Source: JANXQG01 sp964615095
GTDB lineage: Bacteria > Planctomycetota > Planctomycetia > Pirellulales > Thermoguttaceae
Assembly: GCA_964615095.1 (NCBI GenBank)
Contig: CAZTPX010000016.1
Span: 39,316 to 103,315, forward strand
Direction: 5' to 3'
DNA length: 64,000 nucleotides
Shown piece after piece: positions 52,062-61,800 of the stretch. Position 1 is the stretch's first letter; the number at the start of each line of letters is the position of its first letter. The position numbers and the translations under genes are program-made. The notes under the pieces were generated by a model. It saw only the letters and a program-made list of their open reading frames with translations. It made no database searches and was not told the origin of the DNA.

Positions 52062-53360
52062 ATGACTTCGTTTTCCGCTCAAGTAGCACAAAATCAATTT
52101 CTCGCCCAGGGCGCCGACCTGGTGCATGCCGTGATGAGCGTCACGTCGGGTTCGGCCACTGCCGCCGCCGGCCTGGCGAGCGCCGGCACGGGCAAGGCCG
52201 GGCAAACGCTGGTCGAGGCGATCATCGTCGACTGCTCCGGCTCGATGGACGGCGAAAAGATCGTGCAGACCCGCCAGGCCGTCAACAAGGCCATCGATCT
52301 GCTCCGCGACGATGCCTGGTTCTGCGTGATCGCCGGCTCGGCCGCGGGCAAGCTGCTGATGCCGCTGAGCCAGGCCACGGCCAAGAATCGGCTGGCCGCA
52401 GAGCAGGCCGTGCGGCACCTCGGTGCCTCGGGTGGAACGGCCATGGCCACCTGGTTGCGGACCGCCCTGGTTGAATTCCGCAAGATGCCCGACGGCATCC
52501 ATCATGCCTTGCTGCTTACCGATGGCAAGGACGAAGGCGAACGCGAATCGACGCTGGAAGCCGCGCTGGCGGAGTGTGAAGGCCATTTCCAGTGCGATGC
52601 CCGCGGTGTGGGCACCGATTGGGAACCAGCCCAGTTGCGCAAGATCTCGGCCAAGCTCTTGGGCACGCTCGACATCATTCCTAACCCCAACGAGATCGAG
52701 GCCGACTTCCGCCGCGTGATCGAAAGCGCGATGGGCAAGTCGGTCAGCAACGTCTCGCTGCGGCTTTGGACACCGTTGGGGGCCAAGGTCGAGTTCTGCC
52801 GGCTGGTCTATCCGGAACAGTTCGATCTGACCAATCGGGCGGTCGTCGACCCCAAGACGCCGCAAATCCGCGACTACCCCACCGGCGCCTGGGGCGAGGA
52901 AAAACGCGATTACCACATGGCGATCCGCATCACGCCGGGCAAGGTCGGGCAGCGGATGTGCGCCGGCCGCGTAAGCCTGGTCATCAACGAACGGGGGCAG
53001 GAAACCAAGGTCGCCGAGTCGATGATCCTGGCCACGTGGACTGACGACGAATCGCAGTCCGCATTGATCCACCCTGCCGTGGCCCACTATACTGGACAGG
53101 TGGAATTGGCCACCGCCATCCAGCAGGGGCTAAAGGCCCGCGAGCAGGGCGACGAGGCCCGGGCGACGCAGTTGCTGGGCCGGGCCGTGCAGATCGCTGC
53201 CACTTCCAACCCCGACACCATGAAGTTGCTCCGCAAGGTGGTGGAAGTGGAAGATGAGCGGCAAGGGACGGTCAAGTTGCGCCGCGACGTCAAGAAAGAA
53301 GATGAGTTCGCGCTGGATACACGTTCCACCAAGACCGCCCGCGTACAGAGACCAACATGA
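52062..53360 (+). CDS. von Willebrand factor A-domain protein
   Basis: 432 residues. The vWA domain starts LVEAIIVDCSGSMDGEKIVQ, with the MIDAS pattern DxSxS (D57, S59, S61), a Thr in GASGGTAMATWL and an Asp in LLLTDGKDEGERES. A beta-rich middle region (NVSLRLWTPLGAKVEFCRLV) and a helical C-terminus (ATAIQQGLKAREQGDEARAT) follow. No signal peptide, so it is cytoplasmic. Starts 13 bases after the phosphatase stop and overlaps the FHA gene by ATGA. vWA proteins of this kind usually hold multi-protein assemblies together and may be kinase substrates. Confidence 0.9.
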   Translation: MTSFSAQVAQNQFLAQGADLVHAVMSVTSGSATAAAGLASAGTGKAGQTLVEAIIVDCSGSMDGEKIVQTRQAVNKAIDLLRDDAWFCVIAGSAAGKLLMPLSQATAKNRLAAEQAVRHLGASGGTAMATWLRTALVEFRKMPDGIHHALLLTDGKDEGERESTLEAALAECEGHFQCDARGVGTDWEPAQLRKISAKLLGTLDIIPNPNEIEADFRRVIESAMGKSVSNVSLRLWTPLGAKVEFCRLVYPEQFDLTNRAVVDPKTPQIRDYPTGAWGEEKRDYHMAIRITPGKVGQRMCAGRVSLVINERGQETKVAESMILATWTDDESQSALIHPAVAHYTGQVELATAIQQGLKAREQGDEARATQLLGRAVQIAATSNPDTMKLLRKVVEVEDERQGTVKLRRDVKKEDEFALDTRSTKTARVQRPT

Positions 53361-54133
53361 GCATGTATACTTGCCCTGCAAACCACGCATCGGAAACGCC
53401 CGAGTTCTGCTCGGTGTGCGGCCTGGAGATCCCCGGCGGCGCGCCGGGCGCGGCGGCGGCGCAGCCGCTCGCCGAGGTTATTGAAATCGTGCCTGCGGCG
53501 TCTTCCCTAGAAGGCGCCGGCGGCCATGTATGCCCCGATTGCGGCGCGCCGCGCGACCACGATCGGCAAGTGTTCTGCGAGGTCTGCGGATACAACTTCA
53601 CGACCCACACCGCCGGAGCCGGCCCGCCGCCCGGGTGCGTGCCTGTTCCTGCGACGAAGGACCCGCCCGCGGAAGCGGCGGCCGCACGTGTCGCCGGCCC
53701 GGCAAGCGCGCCGCTTGACGGTCCTTCGCCCACACCCGCCGCCGCTGGCCCCGCGCTTCCCAGCGATGCGGCCTGCTGGGAGTTGGTCGTGACCGTCGAT
53801 GCCAATCTGTACGGCGCACCCAACCCCGACGCACCCGTGGGCCAGCCGCCGCGGAAGTTCCGGCTCTTCGATCGCGAGACGATGATCGGCCGGGCCGGCA
53901 CGGAGGTCCGCGTACACGTGCCCGTGCATGGCGACCCGGGCGTTTCGCGGCGGCAGGCGCTTTTGATTCACTGTCCGGATGGCTCGCTCGTGCTCCGCGA
54001 CTTGAACTCGGCCAACGGCACGCGCGTGGACGGCGTCGACGTGTTGCCCGGTGTCGACACGCTGTTGCGCGACGGCGCGGCTATTGCCGTCGGTGGCTGG
54101 ACCTCGATCGTCGTCCACGCCATCGGCCCGTGA
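53357..54133 (+). CDS. Zinc-ribbon and FHA-domain protein
   Basis: 258 residues, start overlapping the vWA stop (ATGA). Zinc ribbons lie at C6-C21 (FCSVCG) and C59-C77 (VCPDCGAP, FCEVCGYN), then a Pro/Ala linker 85-138. The FHA domain spans 141-258 with phosphothreonine-binding residues: G178-R179 in MIGRAGTE, S197-R198 in GVSRRQALL and N220-G221-T222 in LNSANGTRVDG. In mycobacteria the FHA protein GarA is the PknG substrate and metabolic switch; this is the positional counterpart. The N-terminal ETTS-type phosphorylation motif of GarA was not found, so it may instead read phosphates on a partner. Confidence 0.9.
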   Translation: MSMYTCPANHASETPEFCSVCGLEIPGGAPGAAAAQPLAEVIEIVPAASSLEGAGGHVCPDCGAPRDHDRQVFCEVCGYNFTTHTAGAGPPPGCVPVPATKDPPAEAAAARVAGPASAPLDGPSPTPAAAGPALPSDAACWELVVTVDANLYGAPNPDAPVGQPPRKFRLFDRETMIGRAGTEVRVHVPVHGDPGVSRRQALLIHCPDGSLVLRDLNSANGTRVDGVDVLPGVDTLLRDGAAIAVGGWTSIVVHAIGP

Positions 54134-54162
54134 GGATCATATAGGTACACTAGGAAACTCGC

Positions 54163-55629
54163 ATGTCCACAATATCCGCCCCACCGTCGAAATCGCCGTC
54201 CCGCGGCAGCGTCAGCCTCCTGGCCCTGTTATCGTTTACGCAAGATCCGCGCCAACTGCGGGCCTGGGTGAGTGTCACGCCCAATTGGCTGCGGGCGGCG
54301 CTCGTAGGCATTGTCCTGCTCGCCGCGCTTTTCGCCCTGGCGATCAGGCACGCGGCCCAGGAACAGAACCTGACCATCAAAGCCATCCGGGATGATTCCG
54401 CGCCAAGCATTGTGGCCGGGCAAGAAATGCGCGTGAACCTGGCCGACATGCACAGCGACCTGGCCAACGAACTGTTGGCCGAACCGGGCAAGAATAAGCA
54501 GACCGACGACGCCCGTACAGGCTTCATTGACCGTCGGGAGAAGGCAGCCGTGAACTTGCGCGAGGCGGCGCAGAACATCACCTATCCGGGTGAAAAGGAG
54601 GCGGTTGAAACGGTTCTCAAGGAATTACCCCGCTATGAGGAATTTGCGGGTGCCGCACGGGTCTTGCACGACCAGTCCAACGCTAAATTTCTGGAGCAGC
54701 ACTACGAGGCCGACAAAATCATGCGGATGACGCTGCTGCCGACGATCGAGACGCTTGTCAAAATCAATCAGACACACTTGGACGATGCCTACAAGGCGGA
54801 AAAAACGGCCGCCACCCTGGCCTGGCAAGGCGTGCTTTGGAGCGGCGGGGCGCTCTTGGCCGCGATCATCGGCTTGAAAGTCCTGCTTTTCAAACGCATG
54901 CGCCGGGTCGTCAATCCGCCGCTGCTGGCGGCCGCCGCGCTCACGGCCCTCGGTTGCTTGTGGATACTAGTGGCCCTTTGGCAATCGTCGGCCGACATCA
55001 AGACCGCCAAGCAAGACGCCTTTGACAGCATTGCTGTACTAGAAGCCGCGCGGGCCGCCGCTTTCGACGCCAATGGCGATGAAAGCCGCTGGCTGCTTGT
55101 AAAGATCCACGAAGGCGATCCGAAGCAGATCGGCTTGTACGCCGACAAATTCCGCGAGAAGGTCAAGGCCGTGCTCGACAAGGGAGCTTGGCGCGGCACC
55201 GTTGCGGATTGGCACGCGGAAATCGGACGCACGAAAAAAGCGCCGCTCGGCTGGAAGGGCTACTTGGCCGACGAACTGAATAACATCACGTTCACCAACG
55301 AGTTGCGCGCGGCCGAAAAGTCGGCCGACACGTTTGAGAAGTACCTCCAGATCGACCAACAGATTCGCGACCTCAAGGATGATAAAGCGGCAGTGGCATT
55401 GTGCCTCGGCACTCAGCCAGGCCAGTCGAATTGGGACTTCGACCAGTTCGACAAGGCGCTCGGGGAAACGATTGCAATCAACCAAGCGCAGTTCAAGCCG
55501 AACCTGGACCTCGCCTCGGGCCGGCTGTCGGGGTTTGAAATAGGGTTGCCGCTGTGCTTGGCGCTGGCCGTAAGTGTGCTGACGTTTTTCGGCTTGCGCC
55601 CACGCATGAAGGAATATGCTGTCTATTGA
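54163..55629 (+). CDS. Four-helix membrane protein, GlnX-like sensor candidate
   Basis: 488 residues. Predicted membrane segments lie at about 43-62 (WLRAALVGIVLLAALFALAI), 223-243, 253-273 (LLAAAALTALGCLWILVALW) and 463-483. Two helical domains of about 160 and 190 residues lie between segments 1-2 and 3-4, on the same side, probably periplasmic. The first begins IRDDSAPSIVAGQEMRVNLA then DMHSDLANELL, a ligand-sensor helical-bundle style. In mycobacteria, GlnX is a membrane protein that joins periplasmic GlnH to PknG. Topology and position fit such a role here; orthology is inferred, not shown. Starts 29 bases after the FHA gene. Confidence 0.75.
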   Translation: MSTISAPPSKSPSRGSVSLLALLSFTQDPRQLRAWVSVTPNWLRAALVGIVLLAALFALAIRHAAQEQNLTIKAIRDDSAPSIVAGQEMRVNLADMHSDLANELLAEPGKNKQTDDARTGFIDRREKAAVNLREAAQNITYPGEKEAVETVLKELPRYEEFAGAARVLHDQSNAKFLEQHYEADKIMRMTLLPTIETLVKINQTHLDDAYKAEKTAATLAWQGVLWSGGALLAAIIGLKVLLFKRMRRVVNPPLLAAAALTALGCLWILVALWQSSADIKTAKQDAFDSIAVLEAARAAAFDANGDESRWLLVKIHEGDPKQIGLYADKFREKVKAVLDKGAWRGTVADWHAEIGRTKKAPLGWKGYLADELNNITFTNELRAAEKSADTFEKYLQIDQQIRDLKDDKAAVALCLGTQPGQSNWDFDQFDKALGETIAINQAQFKPNLDLASGRLSGFEIGLPLCLALAVSVLTFFGLRPRMKEYAVY

Positions 55630-55720
55630 CGTGCCGTGCCGCTGCTGGTGACGTAAAGGCCAACCGCTGGTTTCCTAAATAGCTTTGCGCGATTCCCAGA
55701 GGAATCCTCGCGGCCGTAGG

Positions 55721-55848
55721 GTGGGACAAGGTCGCGCGAGTTATGGTGGGCCTGCGCAGACCGGACAACCTCCGATTCCTGGATCAACTGCCGAAAAACG
55801 ATGGACCGCGACCGCTGGCCCACCAAAACCGCGGTTTGCTGGTCCCAC
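55721..55848. repeat. Degenerate inverted repeat (family E) after the PknG locus
   Basis: gtgggacaaggtcgcgcgag and onward (55721-55751) and 55818-55848 are imperfect inverse copies, about two thirds identical over 31 bases, with gtgggac/gtcccac and gtgggc/gcccac ends. It lies between two convergent genes. Confidence 0.6.
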
Positions 55849-55879
55849 CCCACAGTCCAGCAATCTTCCACGGCGTAGG

Positions 55880-57208
55880 CTACTTCACCGGCGCGCTCAG
55901 CAGCGGCGTGCCGCCCGTGGCGGAGAGCAAATCGGCATAGGCCTGCGTCGTCTGCCAGATCGTGTCCAACTCCACGTTGCGGGCCTCGATGAAACGCCGC
56001 CGCACCTGTAGTAGTTTGAGCAGGTCGGTCTGCCCAGCGCCGTAGAGCCGTTCCATCCGCTCGGTTTGCAGGCGGATCGGTTCGAACCGTGCCTGCGTTC
56101 GTTGGGCCGCCTGCTGGGCCTGGTTCCATTTCACCAGCGTGGCGACCACTTGCGTGGCAACCAGTTGCCGGGCTTGTTGCCAGGCTACGCAGTCACGATG
56201 GTACTCGGCCTCCCGCTGGCCCACCAGCGAATTGCCCGCGTTCAAAAGCGGCACCGGACTGGTCAGGGCAACGCCGTAGAACACGGCCCCCGTCTCGTTC
56301 CGCTCATAGGCCGGGCCGATCGAAGGGATGGGGATCCGATCGGCACGGGCCAGCGAAAGTGCCGACCGCGAATTCGCCGTAGCAGCAGCAGCCGCTTGTA
56401 CCTCGGGCCGGCTCTCCTGCGCCATACGCACCAGTACCTCGTCGCCGCCGTGTATGCGGTCCTCGGGCATGCGGAAAGTCCCAATCGGTTCCGCCGACGC
56501 CGCAATGCTGGGAATGCCGATCTGCTGCCGCAGGTCGGCCAGCGCGTTGACGTAATCCTGCCGGGCGGCTTCCACCTGCTCGACTGTCGCCTGGTTTTCC
56601 ACTTCGGCTAGGACCACGTCGGCCGCTGTCGCCTGGTTAGCTTCCGCCTGCCGCCGCAAGGTCTCCACCAGTCGCGTGCTGAAGGCATTCAAGTCCTGGG
56701 CAATCCCCAGTTTTTCCCGCCGGTACAAGGCCGTCTGGTGCATGCGATAGGTCTGGATCAGGGCCGCCAACTCGGCCTGTAGGACGTTCCACCGTGTCTG
56801 GCAGTAAGATGCCCGGGCCATCTGCTCGCGATAGGCCTGCCGGTGCCCTAGCTCGACGGGCTGTGCCCAGGTAATAAAGACCGATCGGTCCAAGTCTTGA
56901 ACTTGGCCGTTGGGCTGACGCTCGAAAACCCACGGAGTGTACTCGATGGAAATTGACGGGTTGAGGCTCGTGGGAAAATGCTCCGCCACGTTGACCGCCT
57001 CGGCCGAGACGCGCAGGTTCTGACGCGTGGCGACCAGGTTGGGATTCTTTTCCAATGTCCACTGCAAAGCGGTTTCCAGGTCGATCTGTGCGGCCAGCGC
57101 CAGCGGAGGCCCTGTCGGAATGCTTTCTTCGGGCATTCCCCCCCAAGTAGCTATGGACCATGCCGCCACTATGAACGCGGTCAACGGAAATCTGAAAGAC
57201 GTTAACAT
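55880..57208 (-). CDS. TolC-like outer-membrane efflux protein
   Basis: 442 residues from ATG 57208 (MLTSFRFPLTAFIVAAWSIA, signal peptide); upstream in-frame codons lack a signal. Two OEP repeats: QIDLETALQWTLEKNPNLVA then the first helical hairpin (MARASYCQTRWNVLQAELAA), and ALSLARADRIPIPSIGPAYE then VATQVVATLVKWNQAQQAAQ. It forms the outer-membrane channel of a tripartite pump. It is divergent from the adaptor and RND genes across about 360 bases, which should share one control region. Confidence 0.9.
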   Translation of the reverse strand: MLTSFRFPLTAFIVAAWSIATWGGMPEESIPTGPPLALAAQIDLETALQWTLEKNPNLVATRQNLRVSAEAVNVAEHFPTSLNPSISIEYTPWVFERQPNGQVQDLDRSVFITWAQPVELGHRQAYREQMARASYCQTRWNVLQAELAALIQTYRMHQTALYRREKLGIAQDLNAFSTRLVETLRRQAEANQATAADVVLAEVENQATVEQVEAARQDYVNALADLRQQIGIPSIAASAEPIGTFRMPEDRIHGGDEVLVRMAQESRPEVQAAAAATANSRSALSLARADRIPIPSIGPAYERNETGAVFYGVALTSPVPLLNAGNSLVGQREAEYHRDCVAWQQARQLVATQVVATLVKWNQAQQAAQRTQARFEPIRLQTERMERLYGAGQTDLLKLLQVRRRFIEARNVELDTIWQTTQAYADLLSATGGTPLLSAPVK

Positions 57209-57566
57209 CAGCCTAACAATTGCAAAACATATTGTAGCGTTGGAACTTCCGGCATTTGCATCCAAAGCGGCCTTTGGGTTAGAATCGGCAGAATCGGGCT
57301 TTCCGTCCATTCCCGTCCGTAAACCGCCTGAACCTATAGCAATGAAGTAGAATTTACCGCTTGACGACCTTTTGCGGGCGTCGTCGCTGGCCAGTCTGAC
57401 CCTCCACAAATTGATGCGATTTCTACCTAGAACCGCCGTTGCTTGCCCGGCATGGAAGACCCGCATGCCAACCCGAAGCGTAAGCGAGGGGCCCTTGCTT
57501 GCGCTTCGGGTTGGTATTGATCCACCTTCTTACCGGGGTAACAATGCCAGCCGTTTCGCGTTGGTC
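57209..57566. other. Divergent control region of the efflux genes
   Basis: No gene is supported. The open frame running into the adaptor gene reads through a family B palindrome (57468-57514) and is not credible as protein. Promoters for both sides should lie here. No operator was recognised and no regulator gene is adjacent. Confidence 0.5.
57468..57514. repeat. Palindromic repeat family B, copy 3
   Basis: ccaacccgaagcgtaagcga then ggg (57468-57490) pairs with cccttgcttgcgcttcgggt then tgg (57492-57514), two mismatches, almost no loop. It lies in the leader of the adaptor gene, where its hairpin could affect expression. Confidence 0.9.
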
Positions 57567-58823
57567 ATGACTTGTCTTGCTCTTCTCCTCTGCCTTCTAG
57601 GCTGTCGCCACGGCGGCCAGGCCGCCGCGGCAAACGAGGACGAAAAGAACGAGCCCGACGTCCGCGTGCGTGTCGAGTCGGCCGAAGAACGAACGATCGC
57701 CGAGAAGGTCACCGGCCTGGGCCGTTGCGAGGCAATTCCGCAGCGATTCGCCGTGCTCACTTCCGCCGCGGAGGGGCGCGTGATCCGTCTCCTCAAGCAA
57801 CCGGGCGATGCGGTGGAACCCCACTGCGCCATCGTGGAGTTGGACACGACCATCGCGCAAAAGAATCTGCAGGAGAAGGTCGCCGCCCGTGATTCGCAAA
57901 AGGCTTCGCTGGAGCTCTTACAGTCGCTGCCCCGCACGGAAGAACAGAATAGCGCCAAGCTGGCGATCGAGCAGGCCCAGGTGGCGGTCGAAAAGGCGCG
58001 TTTGGCGGTGGACCGTTTGCGTCCGCTGCGCGCGCGCGGCGAGATCGCCGAGACCGTCATGTACGATGCCGATTCGGCCCTGCGGCAGGCCACCTTGCAA
58101 CAGAAGACCGCGCAGGCCCAGTACGACGTGCTGATGTTGCGACCGCGGCCGCAGGCTATCGCCGAGGCCAAGACTCGTATCGACGTGGCCCAGGCCGCCG
58201 TGGATACCGCCCGGGCTCAGCTCGAACAGCTTACGATCCGCGCGCCGATTGCCGGCGTCTTGAACAGTCTGGTGTGCCAGCTTGGCCAGACCTTGCCGGT
58301 CGGGACCGCGGTGGGCGAGGTCGTCGATCCCAGCCGCTTGCATGCCGTCGTCTGGCTCAGCGTGGCCGATGCCCGCCACGTGAAGGCCGAGGCGACGGCC
58401 CAAGTCCGCGCGTGCGACGCGACCAGCCACGTCGACGGGGCGATCGCCGGCAAGGTGCAGTTCATTGGCAAAGTGGCCGATCCACAGACCGGCAATCTGC
58501 CCGTTCGCATCCTGGTCGAAAACGCCGACGGCAAGTTGAAGCTCGGTCAGGCCGTCTCCGCAATGATTATCGTTCGCGAGGAAAAGGTCCTCGCCGTGCC
58601 GCTCAAAGCCGTTCACGATGCGGGCGAGGAAACCGCCATCAGCGTCGTCCGCGAGGGTGAGACCGTCGTCCTGCACGAGCCGAAGCTCGGACTCAAGGAC
58701 GAGCGTTGGATCGAGGTCGGCGGCACGGACCTCAAGCCGGGCGAAGCGGTCATTGTCGAGGGCGGGTACAATCTGCCCAAGGGCACCAAGGTCGCGGTCG
58801 AGAACGCCGAGGAAGAGAAATGA
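57567..58823 (+). CDS. RND efflux periplasmic adaptor (membrane-fusion lipoprotein)
   Basis: 418 residues from ATG 57567 (MTCLALLLCLLGCRHGG, lipobox LLGC). Barrel-sandwich half motif near 75 (GRVIRLLKQPGDAVEPHCAI), coiled-coil hairpin 105-190, second half motif at about 205-240 (ARAQLEQLTIRAPIAGVLNS), then beta-barrel (VVDPSRLHAVVWLSVADARH) and membrane-proximal domain (VVREGETVVLHEPKLGLKDE). It links the RND pump to the TolC-like channel. It overlaps the pump gene by ATGA. Confidence 0.92.
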   Translation: MTCLALLLCLLGCRHGGQAAAANEDEKNEPDVRVRVESAEERTIAEKVTGLGRCEAIPQRFAVLTSAAEGRVIRLLKQPGDAVEPHCAIVELDTTIAQKNLQEKVAARDSQKASLELLQSLPRTEEQNSAKLAIEQAQVAVEKARLAVDRLRPLRARGEIAETVMYDADSALRQATLQQKTAQAQYDVLMLRPRPQAIAEAKTRIDVAQAAVDTARAQLEQLTIRAPIAGVLNSLVCQLGQTLPVGTAVGEVVDPSRLHAVVWLSVADARHVKAEATAQVRACDATSHVDGAIAGKVQFIGKVADPQTGNLPVRILVENADGKLKLGQAVSAMIIVREEKVLAVPLKAVHDAGEETAISVVREGETVVLHEPKLGLKDERWIEVGGTDLKPGEAVIVEGGYNLPKGTKVAVENAEEEK

Positions 58824-61800
58824 TCGTCTCCGACGTCTCCAGCGATTCCGCGCCGCAGGCCGTGAAACGCGGCCTGAACCTCGTTTTGCTGGCCCGTCCC
58901 TATTTCGGCCTGATCGTGCTGGCCGCGCTGCTCTTGGCGGTGTTCGGCTTCATTTGCATGCTGCGGATGCCCAGCGGCATCTATCCGGAAGTGGCCTTTC
59001 CGCGGATCACGATCGTGGCCCAGACCGCGGGCCTGGCGGTGACAACGATGGAAGTGGCCGTTTCGCGACCAGTCGAGGAAGCCTTGGCCACCGTGCTGCT
59101 TGTGCAGCAAGTCCGTTCGAAGACAACGCGCGGGGCCTCGCAGGTGGATGTCGATTTCAAGCCCGGCGCTGACATGGTACAGGCCCTCAACGACGTGCGG
59201 GCCAAGATCGCCGACATCAACGCCCAATTCCCGCCGGGCACCAGCACGCTCATCGAACGGCAAACGCCCTCGATCTTTCCGATCATCTCCTTCGTCGTCA
59301 CCGGCAGTCGCGATCCGTCGACCCTGCACGACTATGCCTATTACGATTTGCGCCCGCGGATCAGCCGCATCGAGGACGTCTCCTACGTGACCATCCAGGG
59401 AGGCGACATCCGCGAGATCGTCCTGGAGGTCGATCCGCAGCGGCTGGTGGCCACGGGCCTCTCGATAGCCGACGTGGCCGACCGCGTGGGCAAGGAACAT
59501 CGCCTCCGCGCCGTAGGCCGCCTGGACGGCGGACCGCTGCAATTCCAGGTCTTGTTGAACAGCCAGGCCGGCGAACCGCTCGACTTGGAGCAACTCGTGT
59601 TGGCCCATGTCAATGGCCAGACGATCCGCGTGGCCGACGTGGGCCGCACGATTATTTCCCACGAAGATCGCACGTCGTCGATCCGTTCCGCGGGAAAGGA
59701 CGCCGTGGCCGTGACCGTCTACCGCCGCCTGCGGGGCAACGCCCTGGCCATTTCCCGGCGGCTCAACGAATTGCTGCCCGAGCTGAAACAATCGGCTCCG
59801 CCGGGCATCGAGATCACGCAAGTCTACGATCAGGGCGACCTGGTGCGGACCTCGATCGCCAACGTCCGTGACGCCATCCTTATCGGCGGCGCATTCAGCG
59901 TGCTGATCCTCTTGTTGTTCCTCCGCAGCATCCGGGCAACGCTGTTGACCGCCGTTTCCATCCCCTTGAGCCTGGTCATCACCTTCGTCTTCCTTTACCT
60001 CACCGGCGACACGCTCAACCTCATGTCGCTGGGCGGCCTGGCCGTGGCCATCGGCCTGATCATCGACGACTCCGTGGTGGTCGTAGAGAATATCGCCCGG
60101 CACCTGGCCCAAGGGCAAAGCGGCGACCTGGCGGTCGATCGGGCCAGCCGCGAGATCAGCGGGGCGGTGATCGGCTCGACCTGGACGACGATCCTCGTCT
60201 TCCTGCCGCTGGCCTTCGTTCACGGCATGGTGGGGCAGTTCTTCCAGTCGCTCAGCCTCTCGCTGACTGTGGCCCTGCTGGTCTCGATGGTCGTCAGCCT
60301 CACGGTAATTCCCGTATTGGCTTCGCGTTTCTTGGCCAATCGCGCCATGCCTTCCAGCGGGCCAATCTACCGCGTGATGGCCGACGTCTACGAGCGCGTT
60401 CTGCGCCTGGGCCTGCGCTGGCCGCGGCTGGTCATGCTCTTGGCGCTCCTGGCCGTCTTGCCGGGATGGTGGTTCTACAGCCGCTTGGAAACCGCCTTCA
60501 TGCCGGAAATGGACGAGGGGGCCTTCGTCCTCGACTACTTCATGCCGCCCGGCACTTCCCTGGCCACGACCGACCAGGTCGCGCAGCGGATCGACAAGGT
60601 CCTGATGGCGACCCCTGACGTGGCCGGCTATCTCCGTCGCACGGGGGCGGAAAACGGAATCTACGCCACCGAGGCCTATCGCGGCGACATCGAGGTTGTG
60701 CTCAAGCCGGGAAAGCGGCGCTCGATGGATGCGATCTTCGACGCCTTGAAAGACGAATTAAAGTCGAAGGTCCCCGAAGTGCGAATCAAGCTGCACCCGC
60801 TCATCCACGACCAGATCGACGATCTCAACGGCATCGAGAGCCCTGTGGAGGTGAAGATCTTCGGATCGGACCTGGCCAAACTCCGCGAGCTGGCCGAGCC
60901 GATCGGCGAGCTGGTGGAAAAAGCGGGCGGGGAGGAAGTCGACACCCGCACGCGCTTGGGAAATCCCGATCTGGTGGTCCGCCCGGACCGCATGGTGCTG
61001 GCCCGCCTCGGGCTGACACAGCAGGATGTCGAGAACCAGCTCAATGCGGCCTTGTACGGCCAGATTGCCGCCACGCTGCCCGAGCGCGACCGCATTACGG
61101 ACATCCGCGTCCGCTACCCGGACGGTGTCCGCTTCGACCGCGAGCGCCTGGCGCAACTGCCGATTGCCCTGCCGCCGGCGGCAGGCGGCCGGACGATGGT
61201 CGGGGGAATCGCGCCGCCCGGCTTCGTCTTCTTGAGCCAAGTGGCCGCGATCGAGTTGCGGCGAAGTCCCAACGCCCTCTGGCGCGAGAACCAGCAGCCG
61301 GTGATCAAGGTTTCCGGCGAAGGCGAGAACCTGGACCTGGGCAAGATCAACAGGGAACTCCAGGCGGGGCTCTCCCAGATCAGCTTTCCCCGCGGCTACC
61401 GCTGGGAACTGGCCGGCGAGTATCGCGCCCAGCAGGAATCGTTCGCCAGCCTGCTGATGGTCTTGCTTTCCGCCTCGGCGCTGGTTTTCCTGCTCTTGGG
61501 TTTCCAATTCCGCAGCCTCACTCTGCCGCTGTTGATCTTTCTTTCGCAGCCGATTTCCTTGGCCAGTGCCCTGGGCGCTTTGTGGATTACGGGCACGCCC
61601 TTGAACGTTTCCTCGTTCATGGGCGCTATTCTCTTGATCGGCCTGGACGTGAAGAACGGCATCATCCTGATCGAGTACATCGGTCAGCTTCGGGCCGAGG
61701 GCTTTTCCCTGCACAACGCCTTGATCCACGCCGGCCGGGTGCGTTTCCGGCCCATCTTGATGACCAGTCTGGCCACGATCCTGGGCCTTTTGCCGTTGGC

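Noticed and set aside
57372..57566. N-terminal extension of the efflux adaptor
   Set aside because: It translates a family B palindrome (TRSVSEG); the lipoprotein signal starting at 57567 is the credible start.
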